Shown: piece by piece, positions 26,760 to 36,285 of the stretch
Numbering within the stretch: position 1 is the stretch's first letter
Layout: each line of letters starts with the position of its first letter
Notes under the pieces: generated by a model
What the model saw: only the letters and a program-made list of their open reading frames with translations
What the model was told of the DNA's origin: nothing
Database searches by the model: none
Assembly: GCA_036494815.1 (NCBI GenBank)
Contig: DASXNV010000100.1
Span: 79,543-143,542 of the forward strand
Source of the DNA: Poindextera sp036494815
Lineage (GTDB): Bacteria; Pseudomonadota; Alphaproteobacteria; Caulobacterales; Caulobacteraceae
Length of the DNA: 64,000 bases
Direction: 5' to 3'
Program-made: the position numbers and the translations under genes

Positions 26760-29327
26760 GTGCGCCGCACAGTTCTGAGCGCCGCTTTGGTTCTGGCCGC
26801 TTTGGTTCTGGCCGCCTTGGCGGGCGCCGGCGGCGCGACCGCGGCTGGGCGCGAGCCGGTGCTCAAGCAGATCGACCTGCCGCACGACTATTATTGGCGC
26901 GAACAGTACCTGCCCCAGCTGACCGCCGGCCCGTCCAGCGCCGCCTTCACCCCCGATGGCAAGGCGCTGATCTACAGCATGGCCGGCTCGCTCTGGCGCC
27001 AGGCGATCGGCACGGACAAGGCGGTTGAGTTGACCCATGCGGTGGGCGCCTACGACTACCAGCCCGATGTCGCGCCCGACGGCCGCAGCCTGGTGTTCAG
27101 CCGCTATGACGGCGCGGCCATCGAACTCTGGCGCCTGGATCTCGAAAGCGGCCGCGAGCAAAAGCTGACCTCGGCCGGCGCGGTCAATGTGGAGCCGCGA
27201 CTGTCGCCGCAGGGCAAGCGCCTGGCCTGGGTGTCGACAGAAGGCACGGGGCATTTCAACCTGTTCGTGGCCGACGTCGGAGCGGATGGGGCGCTGTTCG
27301 GCGCCCGCCGACTGCTCGGCGACCGCAAGAGCAAAATCGACCGCTATTATTACTCGGCCTTCGACCACGCCCTGAACCCCTCATGGTCCCCCGATGGTGT
27401 GCGAATCTATTTCGTCGGCAATTCCGAGGTCGCCTGGGGAACGGGCGACATCTGGTCGGTCTCGGCCAGCGATCCGTCCGACCGGCGCAAGGTGCTCAGC
27501 GAGGAGACCATGTGGAGCGCGCATCCCGAGCCAGCGCCGGACGGGCATCGCGTGCTGTTCAGCAGCTATCATGGCCGCCAGTGGCGCCAGCTGTGGCTGA
27601 CCACGCCGGATGGCGCCGCGCCGCTGCCCCTTACCTTCGGCGAGTTCGACCGCTCGGACGCGCGCTGGTCGCTGGACGGCAAACGCATCGCCTATATCAG
27701 CAACGAGCCCGGCGACACGGAACTGGTTGTTCAGGACGTGCTCGGCGGCGCGACGACCCCGATCGTGGCGCGCGATCGCCGTTTCAAACTTGCCCAGGCG
27801 CAGCTGACGTTCGATATCCGCGACGAAAACGGCCGGCCCACTCCGGCGCGGGTGACGGTGATGGGTTCCGACGATCGTGCCTACGCCCCAGACCACGCCT
27901 GGATGCGCGGCGAGGACGCCTTCGACCGCGCGCGCCAGCAGATCGAGACCCACTATTTCCACTGCCCGTCGACCTGCACTCTGACCGTGCCGGCCGGACC
28001 GGCCCGGATCACCGTTCAGCACGGTTTCCGCCATCTGATCTGGCATGGCGCCACGAGCCCGGCCCCTGGCGCGGCCCAGACCTTGAAGGTCGAGCTCGAG
28101 CCGAACGATCTGCCGGCCGGCTTCGGGACCTGGCGCAGCGCCGACCTGCACGTGCACATGAACTATGGCGGCCACTACCGCGACACGCCGGAACGCCTGG
28201 CGGCCCAGGCCCAGGCCGAAGACCTGAGCGTCATCTACGACCTGATCGTCAACAAGGAGGAGCGGGTGCCGGACGTGGGCTATTTCCGCCCCGGCCCCGA
28301 CCCCGCCAGTGACGACGAGACCCTGATCCTGCACGGCCAGGAGTTCCACACCAGCTTCTGGGGGCATCTGGGCCTGCTGAACCTGAACGACCACCTGCTG
28401 ACGCCGGGCTTCGCCTCCTATCGGCATACGGCCCTGGCCAGCCCTTATCCGCACAATGGCGTGGTCGCCGACCTGGCCCACGCCCAGGGCGCGCTGGTGG
28501 GCTATGTCCACCCCTATGACGCCGAGATCGTTCCCGACCAAGAGCTCACGCTAAGCCACCAGCTGCCGGCCGACGCCGCCTATGGCAAGGTCGATTATGT
28601 CGAGGTGATGGGCTTTTCCGACCACAAGGCCACGGCCAATGTCTGGTACCGGCTGCTCAATCTCGGCGACCGACTGCCTGCCGGGGCCGGCACCGACGCC
28701 ATGGCCAATTATGCCTCCATGCGCGGGCCGGTCGGACTGAACCGGGTGTTCCTCGACACCGGCGGCGAGCGCACCCCCGCTGCCTTGGCGGCGGCCCTGA
28801 AGGCCGGGCGCACCTTCGTCAGCAACGGCCCTTTGCTTGGCCTGGACCTGGCCGGACGCCATCCGGGCGACACTGTTGTCCGCGACGGACCGGGCAAGCT
28901 GGCCTACAGGATCGCCCTGCGTTCGCCGGTAGCGGTCGATCACCTGGAGCTGGTGCAGAACGGCCAGGTGCTCAAACGCTTCGACCTGATCGGCGATCGG
29001 CGCGATCTTGACGCCCAGGGCGAGGTCGAGGTCCGCGACGGCGGCTGGCTTCTGCTGCGCGCCTGGAACGACGGCGCCGATCCGGCGGTGCTCGATCTCT
29101 ATCCCTACGCCACCACCAGCCCGATCTATCTGCAGCAGCCCGGCGGCCCGCCGCCGGCGCCGCAGGACGCGGCCTATTTCGTCACCTGGATGCTGCGGGT
29201 GCTGTCCGCCGCTGAGGCCCGCGACGACTACAATACCGACGAAGAACGGCGCGCGACCCTCGACTATCTGCGCGGGGCGTTGGAACACTACCGCGCGCTG
29301 GCCGGCTCGGCTCTGTCGGCGCGATGA
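26760..29327 (+). CDS. Exported TolB-like propeller fused to CehA/McbA-type metallohydrolase
   Basis: An 855-residue protein with a signal peptide ending near GGATAAG. Residues about 50-330 contain TolB/WD40-like blades (FTPDGKALIYSMAG, VAPDGRSLVFSRYDG, SPQGKRLAWVST). Residues about 460-720 look like a PHP-type hydrolase of the CehA/McbA group: SADLHVHMNYGGHY supplies the His-x-His pair, followed by HGQEFHTSFWGHLGLLNL and GAGTDAMANY. CehA-like enzymes hydrolyse carbamates and amides. It starts with GTG four bases after the aminotransferase stop. A periplasmic amide or ester hydrolase that releases the substrate for the operon is the likely role; the substrate is unknown. Confidence 0.8.
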   Translation: MRRTVLSAALVLAALVLAALAGAGGATAAGREPVLKQIDLPHDYYWREQYLPQLTAGPSSAAFTPDGKALIYSMAGSLWRQAIGTDKAVELTHAVGAYDYQPDVAPDGRSLVFSRYDGAAIELWRLDLESGREQKLTSAGAVNVEPRLSPQGKRLAWVSTEGTGHFNLFVADVGADGALFGARRLLGDRKSKIDRYYYSAFDHALNPSWSPDGVRIYFVGNSEVAWGTGDIWSVSASDPSDRRKVLSEETMWSAHPEPAPDGHRVLFSSYHGRQWRQLWLTTPDGAAPLPLTFGEFDRSDARWSLDGKRIAYISNEPGDTELVVQDVLGGATTPIVARDRRFKLAQAQLTFDIRDENGRPTPARVTVMGSDDRAYAPDHAWMRGEDAFDRARQQIETHYFHCPSTCTLTVPAGPARITVQHGFRHLIWHGATSPAPGAAQTLKVELEPNDLPAGFGTWRSADLHVHMNYGGHYRDTPERLAAQAQAEDLSVIYDLIVNKEERVPDVGYFRPGPDPASDDETLILHGQEFHTSFWGHLGLLNLNDHLLTPGFASYRHTALASPYPHNGVVADLAHAQGALVGYVHPYDAEIVPDQELTLSHQLPADAAYGKVDYVEVMGFSDHKATANVWYRLLNLGDRLPAGAGTDAMANYASMRGPVGLNRVFLDTGGERTPAALAAALKAGRTFVSNGPLLGLDLAGRHPGDTVVRDGPGKLAYRIALRSPVAVDHLELVQNGQVLKRFDLIGDRRDLDAQGEVEVRDGGWLLLRAWNDGADPAVLDLYPYATTSPIYLQQPGGPPPAPQDAAYFVTWMLRVLSAAEARDDYNTDEERRATLDYLRGALEHYRALAGSALSAR

Positions 29328-29355
29328 TGATCAAGGCTTAAGGGGAAGGCGTACA

Positions 29356-30738
29356 ATGTCGGTGGCGGAGTCCGCGGTCGAAGGTCAGCCCGTCCAGAGC
29401 GGGCAGCTGGGCTTTTGGACTTGCACGGCGCTGGTCGTGGGCAACACCATCGGCATCGGCATCGGCATCTTCCTGCTGCCGTCCGCCCTGGCGCCCTTTG
29501 GATTCAACGCCCTGGTGGGGTGGGGTGTGACGGTTTGCGGCTGCGTGGTCCTGGCGCGGGTGTTCGCCCGGCTGGCCCAGACAATGCCCGAAGAGGATGG
29601 ACCCTACAGCTACATCCGACGCACCCAGGGTGCGGCGCCGGCCTTCCTGTCGATTTGGGGCTATTGGGTGTCGGTGTGGGTCACCAACGCCACCATCGCT
29701 GTCGGCGTGGTCGGTTATTTGCAGGCAGCGGTTCCGCAGCTCAGCGCCCTGGGGCCGACCCCTCTGCTGGCCCTTGGCCTGCAGTGGCTGTTCGTACTGG
29801 TCAATCTGATGGGGCTGCGCGCTGGCGGACTGGTGCAGATCGTCACCAGCGCGCTGAAGCTCCTGCCTATGGCGGCGATCGTGCTGCTGGGCCTGTGGCT
29901 GCTGGTCAGCCATCCCGCCCTCTATATCAGCCACCTGCCGGCCACGCCGATCCGATTGCCCCAGACCATGGCCGCGGCGACCATCGCCCTGTTCGCCATG
30001 CTGGGGCTGGAGTCGGCGGCGGTGCCGGCCAGCCGCGTGCGCGATCCCGCCCGCACCATCCCGCGCGCCACCGTGGTGGGGACGTTGTTCACGGCGGCGA
30101 TCTATGTGGCGGTCTCGATCATCCCGATGCTTCTGATCCCCCAGGCCGAACTGGCCAGGTCGCCGGCGCCGTTCGTCGACCTGTTGAACCGGTTCATGGG
30201 AGCCGGTGACGGGCGTTGGCTCGCCGCCTTCGTCGTGGTCAGTGGGCTTGGCGCGCTAAATGGCTGGACCCTGCTGGCGGGCGAATTGACCCGGTCCATG
30301 GCGGCCAACGGCGTGCTGCCCTCCGTGCTCAGCCGCGTCAATCGTCGCGGGGCGCCGATGCTGGGCCTGCTCCTCACCGGCGCCCTGGCCAGCGCCATGG
30401 TGCTGATGAACTACTCCAAGTCCCTGGTTCAGGGCTTCACCTTCCTGAGCATCATGGTCACGGCCGCCTGTCTGCCGCTCTATATGTTCGCCGCCTTGGC
30501 CCTGGTGGCCCTGTGGCGGCGGCGCGAACGAGTCGTGCCAAAAGACCTGTTGATCCTTGGCCTGCTGGGCGCGGCCTATTCGATCTTGGCCTTCGTCGGC
30601 GCTGGCGCCGAGCCGCTCTTCTGGACCGTGGTCCTGGCCGCCGCCGGCCTGCCGATCTTCCTGCTGATGCGCTGGCGGCGATCAAAGCCGCAGGCGGCTC
30701 CGGCCGTGGTCGAAGTCGGCGCAAGCCGGGCGCCATGA
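29356..30738 (+). CDS. APC family amino acid/amine permease
   Basis: A 460-residue permease with about twelve TM helices. The family signature GNTIGIGIGIFLLPSAL is in TM1 (about residues 27-43), with GLESAAVPASRVRDPARTIP in the TM6 loop region. It resembles the basic amino acid/polyamine antiporter subgroup (AdiC, ArcD, PotE). The ATG at 29356 is preceded by AGGGGAAGG. Its stop overlaps the flavoprotein start as ATGA. It most likely imports the amine, or exchanges product, for the surrounding catabolic operon. Specificity cannot be read from sequence. Confidence 0.87.
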   Translation: MSVAESAVEGQPVQSGQLGFWTCTALVVGNTIGIGIGIFLLPSALAPFGFNALVGWGVTVCGCVVLARVFARLAQTMPEEDGPYSYIRRTQGAAPAFLSIWGYWVSVWVTNATIAVGVVGYLQAAVPQLSALGPTPLLALGLQWLFVLVNLMGLRAGGLVQIVTSALKLLPMAAIVLLGLWLLVSHPALYISHLPATPIRLPQTMAAATIALFAMLGLESAAVPASRVRDPARTIPRATVVGTLFTAAIYVAVSIIPMLLIPQAELARSPAPFVDLLNRFMGAGDGRWLAAFVVVSGLGALNGWTLLAGELTRSMAANGVLPSVLSRVNRRGAPMLGLLLTGALASAMVLMNYSKSLVQGFTFLSIMVTAACLPLYMFAALALVALWRRRERVVPKDLLILGLLGAAYSILAFVGAGAEPLFWTVVLAAAGLPIFLLMRWRRSKPQAAPAVVEVGASRAP

Positions 30739-32798
30739 CCCGCGATCCCCGCTACGACATCCTGTTCGAGCCGGTGAAGATCGGCCCGGTGACGGCGAAG
30801 AACCGTTTCTACCAGGTCCCCCACTGCAACGGCATGGGCTGGACCCAGCCGCAGGCTCTGGCGGCTCTGCGCGGGGTCAAGGCCGAGGGCGGCTGGGCGG
30901 TGGTGTCCACCGAGGAGGTGGAGATCCATCCCACCAGCGACTGCGAACCGTTCCACGAAGGCCGGTTGTGGTCCGACGCCGATATTCCCGCCCTGGCCCT
31001 CATGGCCGACAAGGTCCACGAGCACGCCGCCCTGGCCGCCATCGAGATCATCCACCAGGGCGCGTCCTGCGCCAATTACGGCACCCGCGAAGTCCCCATC
31101 GCTCCCTCCCATCGCCCGATCACGTCCTACGGTCCGACCCAGGCGCGGGCCATGGACAGGCAGGACATCCGCGACTTTCGCCGATGGCACCGCGACGCCG
31201 CCCTACGCTCCAAGCGAGCGGGCTTCGACATCGTCTATGTCTATGCGGCGCACGGCCTGAGCCTGGCCATGCAGTTTCTGCAGCCGCGCATGAACGCGCG
31301 GATCGACGAATATGGCGGCAGTCTGGAGAACCGCGTCCGCCTGCTGCGCGAGGTGATCGAGGACACCAAGGACGCCGTTGGCGACCGCTGCGCCGTGGCT
31401 GTGCGCCTAGCCGTCGACGAGTTGATGGGCGAGGCGGGCCTGACAAGTCAGGGCGAAGGGCGCGACATCATCGAGATGCTCGCCCAACTGCCCGACCTGT
31501 GGGACGTCAACATATCCGCCTGGTCCAACGACAGCCAGACCTCGCGCTTCGCCCAGGAGGGCTATCAGGAAGACTACACCCGCTTCGTCAAATCCATGAC
31601 CACCAAGCCGGTGGTCGGGGTCGGCCGCTTTACCTCCCCCGACACCATGGTCAGCCAGATCCGCCGCGGCGTGCTGGATTTCATCGGCGCGGCCCGTCCC
31701 TCCATCGCCGATCCCTTCCTGCCGAAGAAGCTGGAGGAGGGCCGCGAGGACGATATTCGCGAGTGCATCGGCTGCAACATGTGCGTGTCGAGCGACTACA
31801 GCAGCACCAATCTGCGCTGCACCCAAAACCCGACCATGGGCGAGGAGTGGCGCCGCGGCTGGCATCCGGAACGGATCGCGACTAAGGGCTCGGACGGGGC
31901 CGCGCTGATCGTCGGGGCGGGGCCGGCGGGCCTGGAAGCCGCTCTGTCGGCGGCGCGCCGCGGCTACGAAGTTCACCTTGCTGAAGCCACCGCCCAACTG
32001 GGCGGCCGGGTGAGCCGCGAGGCGGCCCTGCCGGGCCTGAGCGAATGGGCGCGGGTGCGCGACTGGCGCGTGGGGCAACTGAACAAGCTCACCAATGTCC
32101 ATATCTATCGCGACAGTCGCCTTGAGGCCGAGCACGTGCAGGAGTTTGGGGCCCGGCACGTGGTTGTCGCCACCGGAGCGCTCTGGCGCCGCGACGGGGT
32201 CGGCCGCGAGAACGGCTTCGCCCTTGAGGGGTTCGACGGCGCTTCGGTCTTCACCCCCGACGACATCATGGCCGGGCGGCTGCCGCCGGGGCCGGTCGTG
32301 ATCTTCGACGACGATCACTACTATATGGGTGGCGTCCTGGCCGAGCGTTGCCGGGCGTCCGGCGCCGCAGTCACCCTGGTCACCCCTGCCGCCATGCCTT
32401 CGGCCTGGACAGCCAACACCCTGGAGGCCTTGCCGATCGCGCGGCGCTTGGCGCGTCTGGGCGTGGAGGTGGTCACCTACAGCAATATCAGCCGGTTCGC
32501 CGATGGCCGTGTGGTGCTTGTGAACGGCCTGACGGGCGCGCTCACACAACGCGAGGCGGCCTCTGTGGTCACCGTCACCGCCCGTCTGCCGGTGGACGGG
32601 CTCTACGAGGCTTTGAAGGCGATGCCGGAGCGTCTGAGCGAGGTGGGAATCGCCAGTCTCAAACGGATCGGCGACTGCTACGCGCCCAGCACGATTCAGG
32701 CCGCGGTCTATGCCGGTCACAAGCTCGCCCGCGAACTCGATGACGCTGCGGTGACCGCCTTGCTTCCGCGAGAACTCCCACAATGGGTCGCCGCGTGA
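30735..32798 (+). CDS. Trimethylamine-dehydrogenase-like iron-sulfur flavoprotein
   Basis: A 687-residue protein matching trimethylamine/dimethylamine dehydrogenases throughout. NRFYQVPHC places Cys31 at the site of the covalent 6-S-cysteinyl FMN. The FMN barrel occupies about 1-340. The 4Fe-4S cysteines are 344, 347, 350 and 362. CTQNPTMGEEWRRGWHPE and a Rossmann motif ALIVGAGPAGLEA follow for the ADP/FAD-like domain. The substrate cage differs from TMADH: Glu replaces the first Tyr (STEEVEI for NTEYCSI) and the Trp after the last cluster is lost. It probably oxidatively N-demethylates a charged amine or amino acid. The gene overlaps both neighbours. Confidence 0.87.
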   Translation: MTRDPRYDILFEPVKIGPVTAKNRFYQVPHCNGMGWTQPQALAALRGVKAEGGWAVVSTEEVEIHPTSDCEPFHEGRLWSDADIPALALMADKVHEHAALAAIEIIHQGASCANYGTREVPIAPSHRPITSYGPTQARAMDRQDIRDFRRWHRDAALRSKRAGFDIVYVYAAHGLSLAMQFLQPRMNARIDEYGGSLENRVRLLREVIEDTKDAVGDRCAVAVRLAVDELMGEAGLTSQGEGRDIIEMLAQLPDLWDVNISAWSNDSQTSRFAQEGYQEDYTRFVKSMTTKPVVGVGRFTSPDTMVSQIRRGVLDFIGAARPSIADPFLPKKLEEGREDDIRECIGCNMCVSSDYSSTNLRCTQNPTMGEEWRRGWHPERIATKGSDGAALIVGAGPAGLEAALSAARRGYEVHLAEATAQLGGRVSREAALPGLSEWARVRDWRVGQLNKLTNVHIYRDSRLEAEHVQEFGARHVVVATGALWRRDGVGRENGFALEGFDGASVFTPDDIMAGRLPPGPVVIFDDDHYYMGGVLAERCRASGAAVTLVTPAAMPSAWTANTLEALPIARRLARLGVEVVTYSNISRFADGRVVLVNGLTGALTQREAASVVTVTARLPVDGLYEALKAMPERLSEVGIASLKRIGDCYAPSTIQAAVYAGHKLARELDDAAVTALLPRELPQWVAA

Positions 32799-34012
32799 GA
32801 TTGCTCGCCGCCACGCTCGCCACCGCCTTGATGGCCGCCATCCCCCCCGCGGACGCCCAGATCGCCGAGCGCGCGCGAAGCCTCGGCGTACCTTTCGAGG
32901 GAACTCCTGGCGCCAATGACGCCATCACCGATGTGGCGGGCGTCGAGGTCGGACAGGTGACGCGCATCAGCGGCGAGGGGCCGCTGAAGGTCGGAATAGG
33001 GCCGATCCGGACCGGAGTCACCGTGATCCTGCCGCGCGGCCGAACCAGCGCGGCGTCCGTCTATGGCGGCTTCTTCGATCTCAACGGCAACGGGGAGATG
33101 ACCGGCCAGTCTTATCTCCAGGATTATGGCGTCGTCATCGGCCCCATCGGCATCTCCAACACCAACGCCATCGGCCAGGTCTATGCCGGCATCATGGCGT
33201 GGACCCAGTCCAGGTTCGGCGAGGCGTCAACACCGGTTGTCGCTGAAACCTGGGACGGCTGGGTCAATGACCTGGGCGGCTTTCATATCCAACCCGCCGA
33301 CGCGGTGGCCGCGATAGAGGCGGCCCAGCCCGGGCCGGTGACCGAGGGCAATGTAGGCGGCGGAACCGGCATGGTCTGTTTCGGCTTCAAGGGCGGCATC
33401 GGCACCGCCTCGCGCAAGGTCACGGTAGGGGAAAGGGGCTATACGGTGGGGGTTCTGCTCCAGTGCAACACCGGTGATCGCAAGGTTCTGCGCATCGCCG
33501 GAGCGCCGGTGGGCCGGGAATTGGCCGCCACTTGGCTGCCCTGCTACGACCCGACCCTGTCTCCGGCCGACAAGTTGCCCAAATGCGCTGGAAACGCCAC
33601 CGCTGGAAAGCCGCCGCCGGATCAGGGCTCCATCATCGTCGTCGTCGCCACTGACGCACCGTTGATCCCGGCTCAGCTCAACCGCGTGGCGCGCCGCGCG
33701 GCCATGGGCCTGGCGCGCCTCGGCTCCTATTCGGGCGGCAGCTCAGGCGATCTGATCGTGGCCTTTTCCACCGCCGCCGCCGCGGCCAACGATCCTGATC
33801 AGGCCCATCCTTCGCCCATCGCTCAGATCGCCAGCACCGAGATCGATCCGCTGTTCGAAGGAACGGTCGAGGCCACCGAAGAGTCCATCGTCAACGCCCT
33901 GGTGGCCGCGAGAACCATGACCGGCGCCGATGGCCACCGGTATTTCAGCCTGCCGCACGACGAGCTGAAGGCCATTCTCAAGCGCTACGGACGTCTGGAA
34001 CCGCAGCACTGA
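32783..34012 (+). CDS. P1 family (DmpA/BapA-type) aminopeptidase, exported
   Basis: A 409-residue protein with a signal peptide (LLAATLATALMAAIPPADAQ). GANDAITDVAGVEVGQVT, the family N-terminal motif, follows, and then the self-processing site Gly-Ser283 in DQGSIIVVVATDAPL. In this Ntn-hydrolase family autoproteolysis frees the Ser as N-terminal nucleophile. Members cleave D- or beta-amino-acid amides and beta-peptides. It overlaps the flavoprotein gene by 16 bases and ends the operon. As a periplasmic enzyme it could release the amine or beta-amino acid that the permease imports; that link is inferred. Confidence 0.87.
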   Translation: MGRRVRLLAATLATALMAAIPPADAQIAERARSLGVPFEGTPGANDAITDVAGVEVGQVTRISGEGPLKVGIGPIRTGVTVILPRGRTSAASVYGGFFDLNGNGEMTGQSYLQDYGVVIGPIGISNTNAIGQVYAGIMAWTQSRFGEASTPVVAETWDGWVNDLGGFHIQPADAVAAIEAAQPGPVTEGNVGGGTGMVCFGFKGGIGTASRKVTVGERGYTVGVLLQCNTGDRKVLRIAGAPVGRELAATWLPCYDPTLSPADKLPKCAGNATAGKPPPDQGSIIVVVATDAPLIPAQLNRVARRAAMGLARLGSYSGGSSGDLIVAFSTAAAAANDPDQAHPSPIAQIASTEIDPLFEGTVEATEESIVNALVAARTMTGADGHRYFSLPHDELKAILKRYGRLEPQH

Positions 34013-34039
34013 TCAGCACCGGTTTGACTGCGGCGCGGC

Positions 34040-34906
34040 TCAGCTGGCGCTGGACCACCAGGGATAGCCGGCCGGCATGCCATCCGAAACGCGGCCCGGA
34101 AAATCGGGTTTGCGCTTTTCCAGAAAGGCGCTGACTCCTTCCTTGACGTCGCCCGTGGCCCCGAGGGCCATGGCGAAGGATCCGTCCACCTTCAGCAGCT
34201 CGAACGGCGATGGGGCGGCGGCGAAGCGCCAAAGCATCTGGCGGGTGAGGGCGATGGAGACCGGGGCCGTATTGTCCGCAATCTCCAGGGCGATCTCGCG
34301 CGCTCGCGGCAATAGGGCCTCGGGCGCCACGACCTCGCTGACCAGGCCGCCTCTTAGGGCTTCCTGCGCATCGAACACCTGCCCGGTCAGGCACCAGCGC
34401 AGCGCCTGGGGCAGGCCGACCAGTTGGGGTAGAAACCAGGCGCTGCCAGCCTCAGGGCACAGGCCACGCCGGGCGAAGACAAAGCCGAACCGGGCGCTGG
34501 ACGAGGCGATCTTGATATCGGTCGGCAGGGCCAGGGTGACGCCCACGCCGACGGCCGGTCCGTTGAAGGCGGCGATGGTCGGCTTTCGACAATTGAACAG
34601 GGCGCCGACAAAGCCGGCGCCATCCCGCTGTGTGTTCTCGCCGTCGCCGAAATTCTTTGATCCGGCGCCGCCGGCCGAGGTGTCAAAACTGGCGGCGCCC
34701 TCGGATATATCCGCGCCAGCGCAAAATCCGCGGCCTTGTCCGGTGAGGATCACGGCGCGGATTTGATCGTCCGCATCCGCGCGGCGCAGGGCGTCGGCCA
34801 GCTCCGCGCCCATCTGGGCGGTGTAGGCGTTGAGCTTTTCAGGGCGGTTGAGCGTGATCGAAAGGACCGGGCCGTTCGTTTCGTAGCGGATTGTCTGATA
34901 GGTCAT
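34040..34906 (-). CDS. Enoyl-CoA hydratase/isomerase family protein
   Basis: A 288-residue crotonase. It has the N-terminal LSITLNRPEKLNAYTAQM, the oxyanion-hole segments GFCAGAD and NGPAVGVGVTLA, and the acidic catalytic position in RRGLCPEAGSAWFLP. Only the second of the two classic glutamates (PEAG) is evident, as in isomerases and several aliphatic-acid hydratases. An insertion (about residues 72-98, Gly/Ser-rich) before the second motif lengthens it slightly. It converts an acyl-CoA intermediate of a degradation pathway. The downstream gene in the same direction is none; the lactonase gene lies 18 bases upstream, so the two probably form an operon. Confidence 0.87.
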   Translation of the reverse strand: MTYQTIRYETNGPVLSITLNRPEKLNAYTAQMGAELADALRRADADDQIRAVILTGQGRGFCAGADISEGAASFDTSAGGAGSKNFGDGENTQRDGAGFVGALFNCRKPTIAAFNGPAVGVGVTLALPTDIKIASSSARFGFVFARRGLCPEAGSAWFLPQLVGLPQALRWCLTGQVFDAQEALRGGLVSEVVAPEALLPRAREIALEIADNTAPVSIALTRQMLWRFAAAPSPFELLKVDGSFAMALGATGDVKEGVSAFLEKRKPDFPGRVSDGMPAGYPWWSSAS

Positions 34907-34924
34907 GGTTCTATCCGCTGCCCG

Positions 34925-35839
34925 TCAGGCGTTGAAATTGAGCTTCAGCCCGGGGCGCGGCCAGCGGCTTTTGTAGAGCTTGCCGGTGCCCGAGGCTGTC
35001 ACCCAGGCGGTGCGCATGTCCGCGCCGCCAAAGCAGATGTTGGTCACGATGGGATCGGGAAAGGCAAAGTGCTCTGTCCCGCCTTTGGGGTCGAAGGCGG
35101 TGATCCCGCCGTTGACGATGGTGGCGGCGCAGACCTTGCCGCCGGCCTCCACGGCCAAGCTATCGAGCAGCTGGTAGCCGGGCAGGGGGCCTAGGACACG
35201 GCCGGGTGTCCATAGGTCCGGTGGCTGTCTGATCTCGCCGGGGCTGGCGATGTCGAAGGCCCAGACCCGGCTTGTGTGGGTTTCGGCCACATAAACAGTA
35301 CCTTGATCAGGTGACAGGCCGACGCCATTTGGGGTGATCATGCCCTCGCGAACCCGGCGGATCATCGAGCCGTCAGGCTTGGCATAGAGCAGGTGACCCA
35401 AATGCATGGAGTCGCCGTCGGACTTGCCAAGGTCGGTGAACCAGAATCCGCCTTCTCGGTCGAACACGATGTCGTTCGGGCCGCGCAAAGGCCGGCCATC
35501 GCATGCCGTATAGACTGAGGTGACCGCGCCGGTGGCCAGGTCCACGCGCTGGATCGAGCCCCCGGCATAGTCCGCCGGCTTGCCGTGGGGCGCGGTGATT
35601 CCATCGGGCCGGTCAGTCCATTGGAAGCCGCCATTGTTGCAGACATAGACCGCGCCGTCCGGTCCGATGGCCGCGCCGTTGGGGCCGCCGCCGAGCTCGG
35701 CGATGACCTCGATGCGCCCGTCCGGCGTCACGCGGCTGAGGGTCTGGCGTTTGATCTCCACCAGGACGACCGAGCTGTCGTTCATGGCGATCGGACCTTC
35801 GGGGAACTGCAGCCCTTCAGCGACACATTCGAATTCCAT
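34925..35839 (-). CDS. SMP-30/gluconolactonase family protein
   Basis: A 304-residue six-bladed propeller. The metal ligands expected in the family are visible: Glu in LQFPEGPIA, Asn in LRGPNDIVFD, and Asp in LLDSLAVEA. Family members hydrolyse lactones. I start at the ATG at 35839 because GAGGAG lies upstream and the family begins EGLQFPEGP; a 15-codon extension exists. It shares direction and close spacing with the enoyl-CoA hydratase gene. It is divergent from a TetR regulator. Confidence 0.87.
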   Translation of the reverse strand: MEFECVAEGLQFPEGPIAMNDSSVVLVEIKRQTLSRVTPDGRIEVIAELGGGPNGAAIGPDGAVYVCNNGGFQWTDRPDGITAPHGKPADYAGGSIQRVDLATGAVTSVYTACDGRPLRGPNDIVFDREGGFWFTDLGKSDGDSMHLGHLLYAKPDGSMIRRVREGMITPNGVGLSPDQGTVYVAETHTSRVWAFDIASPGEIRQPPDLWTPGRVLGPLPGYQLLDSLAVEAGGKVCAATIVNGGITAFDPKGGTEHFAFPDPIVTNICFGGADMRTAWVTASGTGKLYKSRWPRPGLKLNFNA

Positions 35840-35971
35840 GGCGGTCTCCTCTTGCGCTTCATGACGGGGGTTGGTGCAATCCAACCACTGTAGGTCCCTG
35901 GATCGGCCGGCGGTGATGCGAGAACGCCACCGATTCGGCTCTTGTCCTTAGGATTGCGTATGGAGTAACTT

Positions 35972-35996
35972 GTTATAAGAAAATCACGTCCGTCAA
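35972..35996 (-). promoter_or_regulatory. Candidate promoter for lactonase-hydratase operon
   Basis: On the minus strand TTGACG (35991-35996) is followed after 13 bases by TATAAC (35972-35977). TTGACG is the alphaproteobacterial -35 form; the spacing is short for sigma-70. The rest of the 446-bp gap up to the TetR gene (35840-36285) contains no gene I can support. Confidence 0.35.
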
Positions 35997-36229
35997 GGCT
36001 CAAGGTGTGTTTTCAAGCTCGCAGACAGGTGTCGATTGTTTGATCACGTACCAAAAATATCCAGCCTTGGCCGGCGCTCGATGTTCGAGATCTGTTCGGA
36101 CGGCGGCCAGGGGCCGCGCCCATATCCCGCCCGCTGTTGCGTCGAAATCGAGGACGTGCTGAGCAGCTTTACAGCAAGGTGACGCCCGCCGTGGTCGTAT
36201 TCGTTCTGTCAGGGCGCCGCTTCGCCAAC

Positions 36230-36257
36230 GGACGATAGTTTCATAGGGACGATAGTT
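36230..36257. repeat. 11-bp direct repeats before tetR
   Basis: GGACGATAGTT occurs at 36230-36240 and 36247-36257, 17 bases apart and 29-56 bases upstream of the TetR start. The position suits a TetR autoregulatory site, although such sites are more often palindromic. Confidence 0.45.
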
Positions 36258-36285
36258 CGATGGTTGGCCAGGAGTTTTTCGTCCG

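Noticed and set aside
31407..32783. 458-codon minus-strand frame
   Set aside because: It is opposite the trimethylamine-dehydrogenase-like gene and has a His/Gly/Asp-rich shadow composition with no domain.
33978..34394. 138-codon minus-strand frame inside the enoyl-CoA hydratase gene
   Set aside because: It is a shifted frame of the crotonase gene, whose motifs are intact in the other frame.
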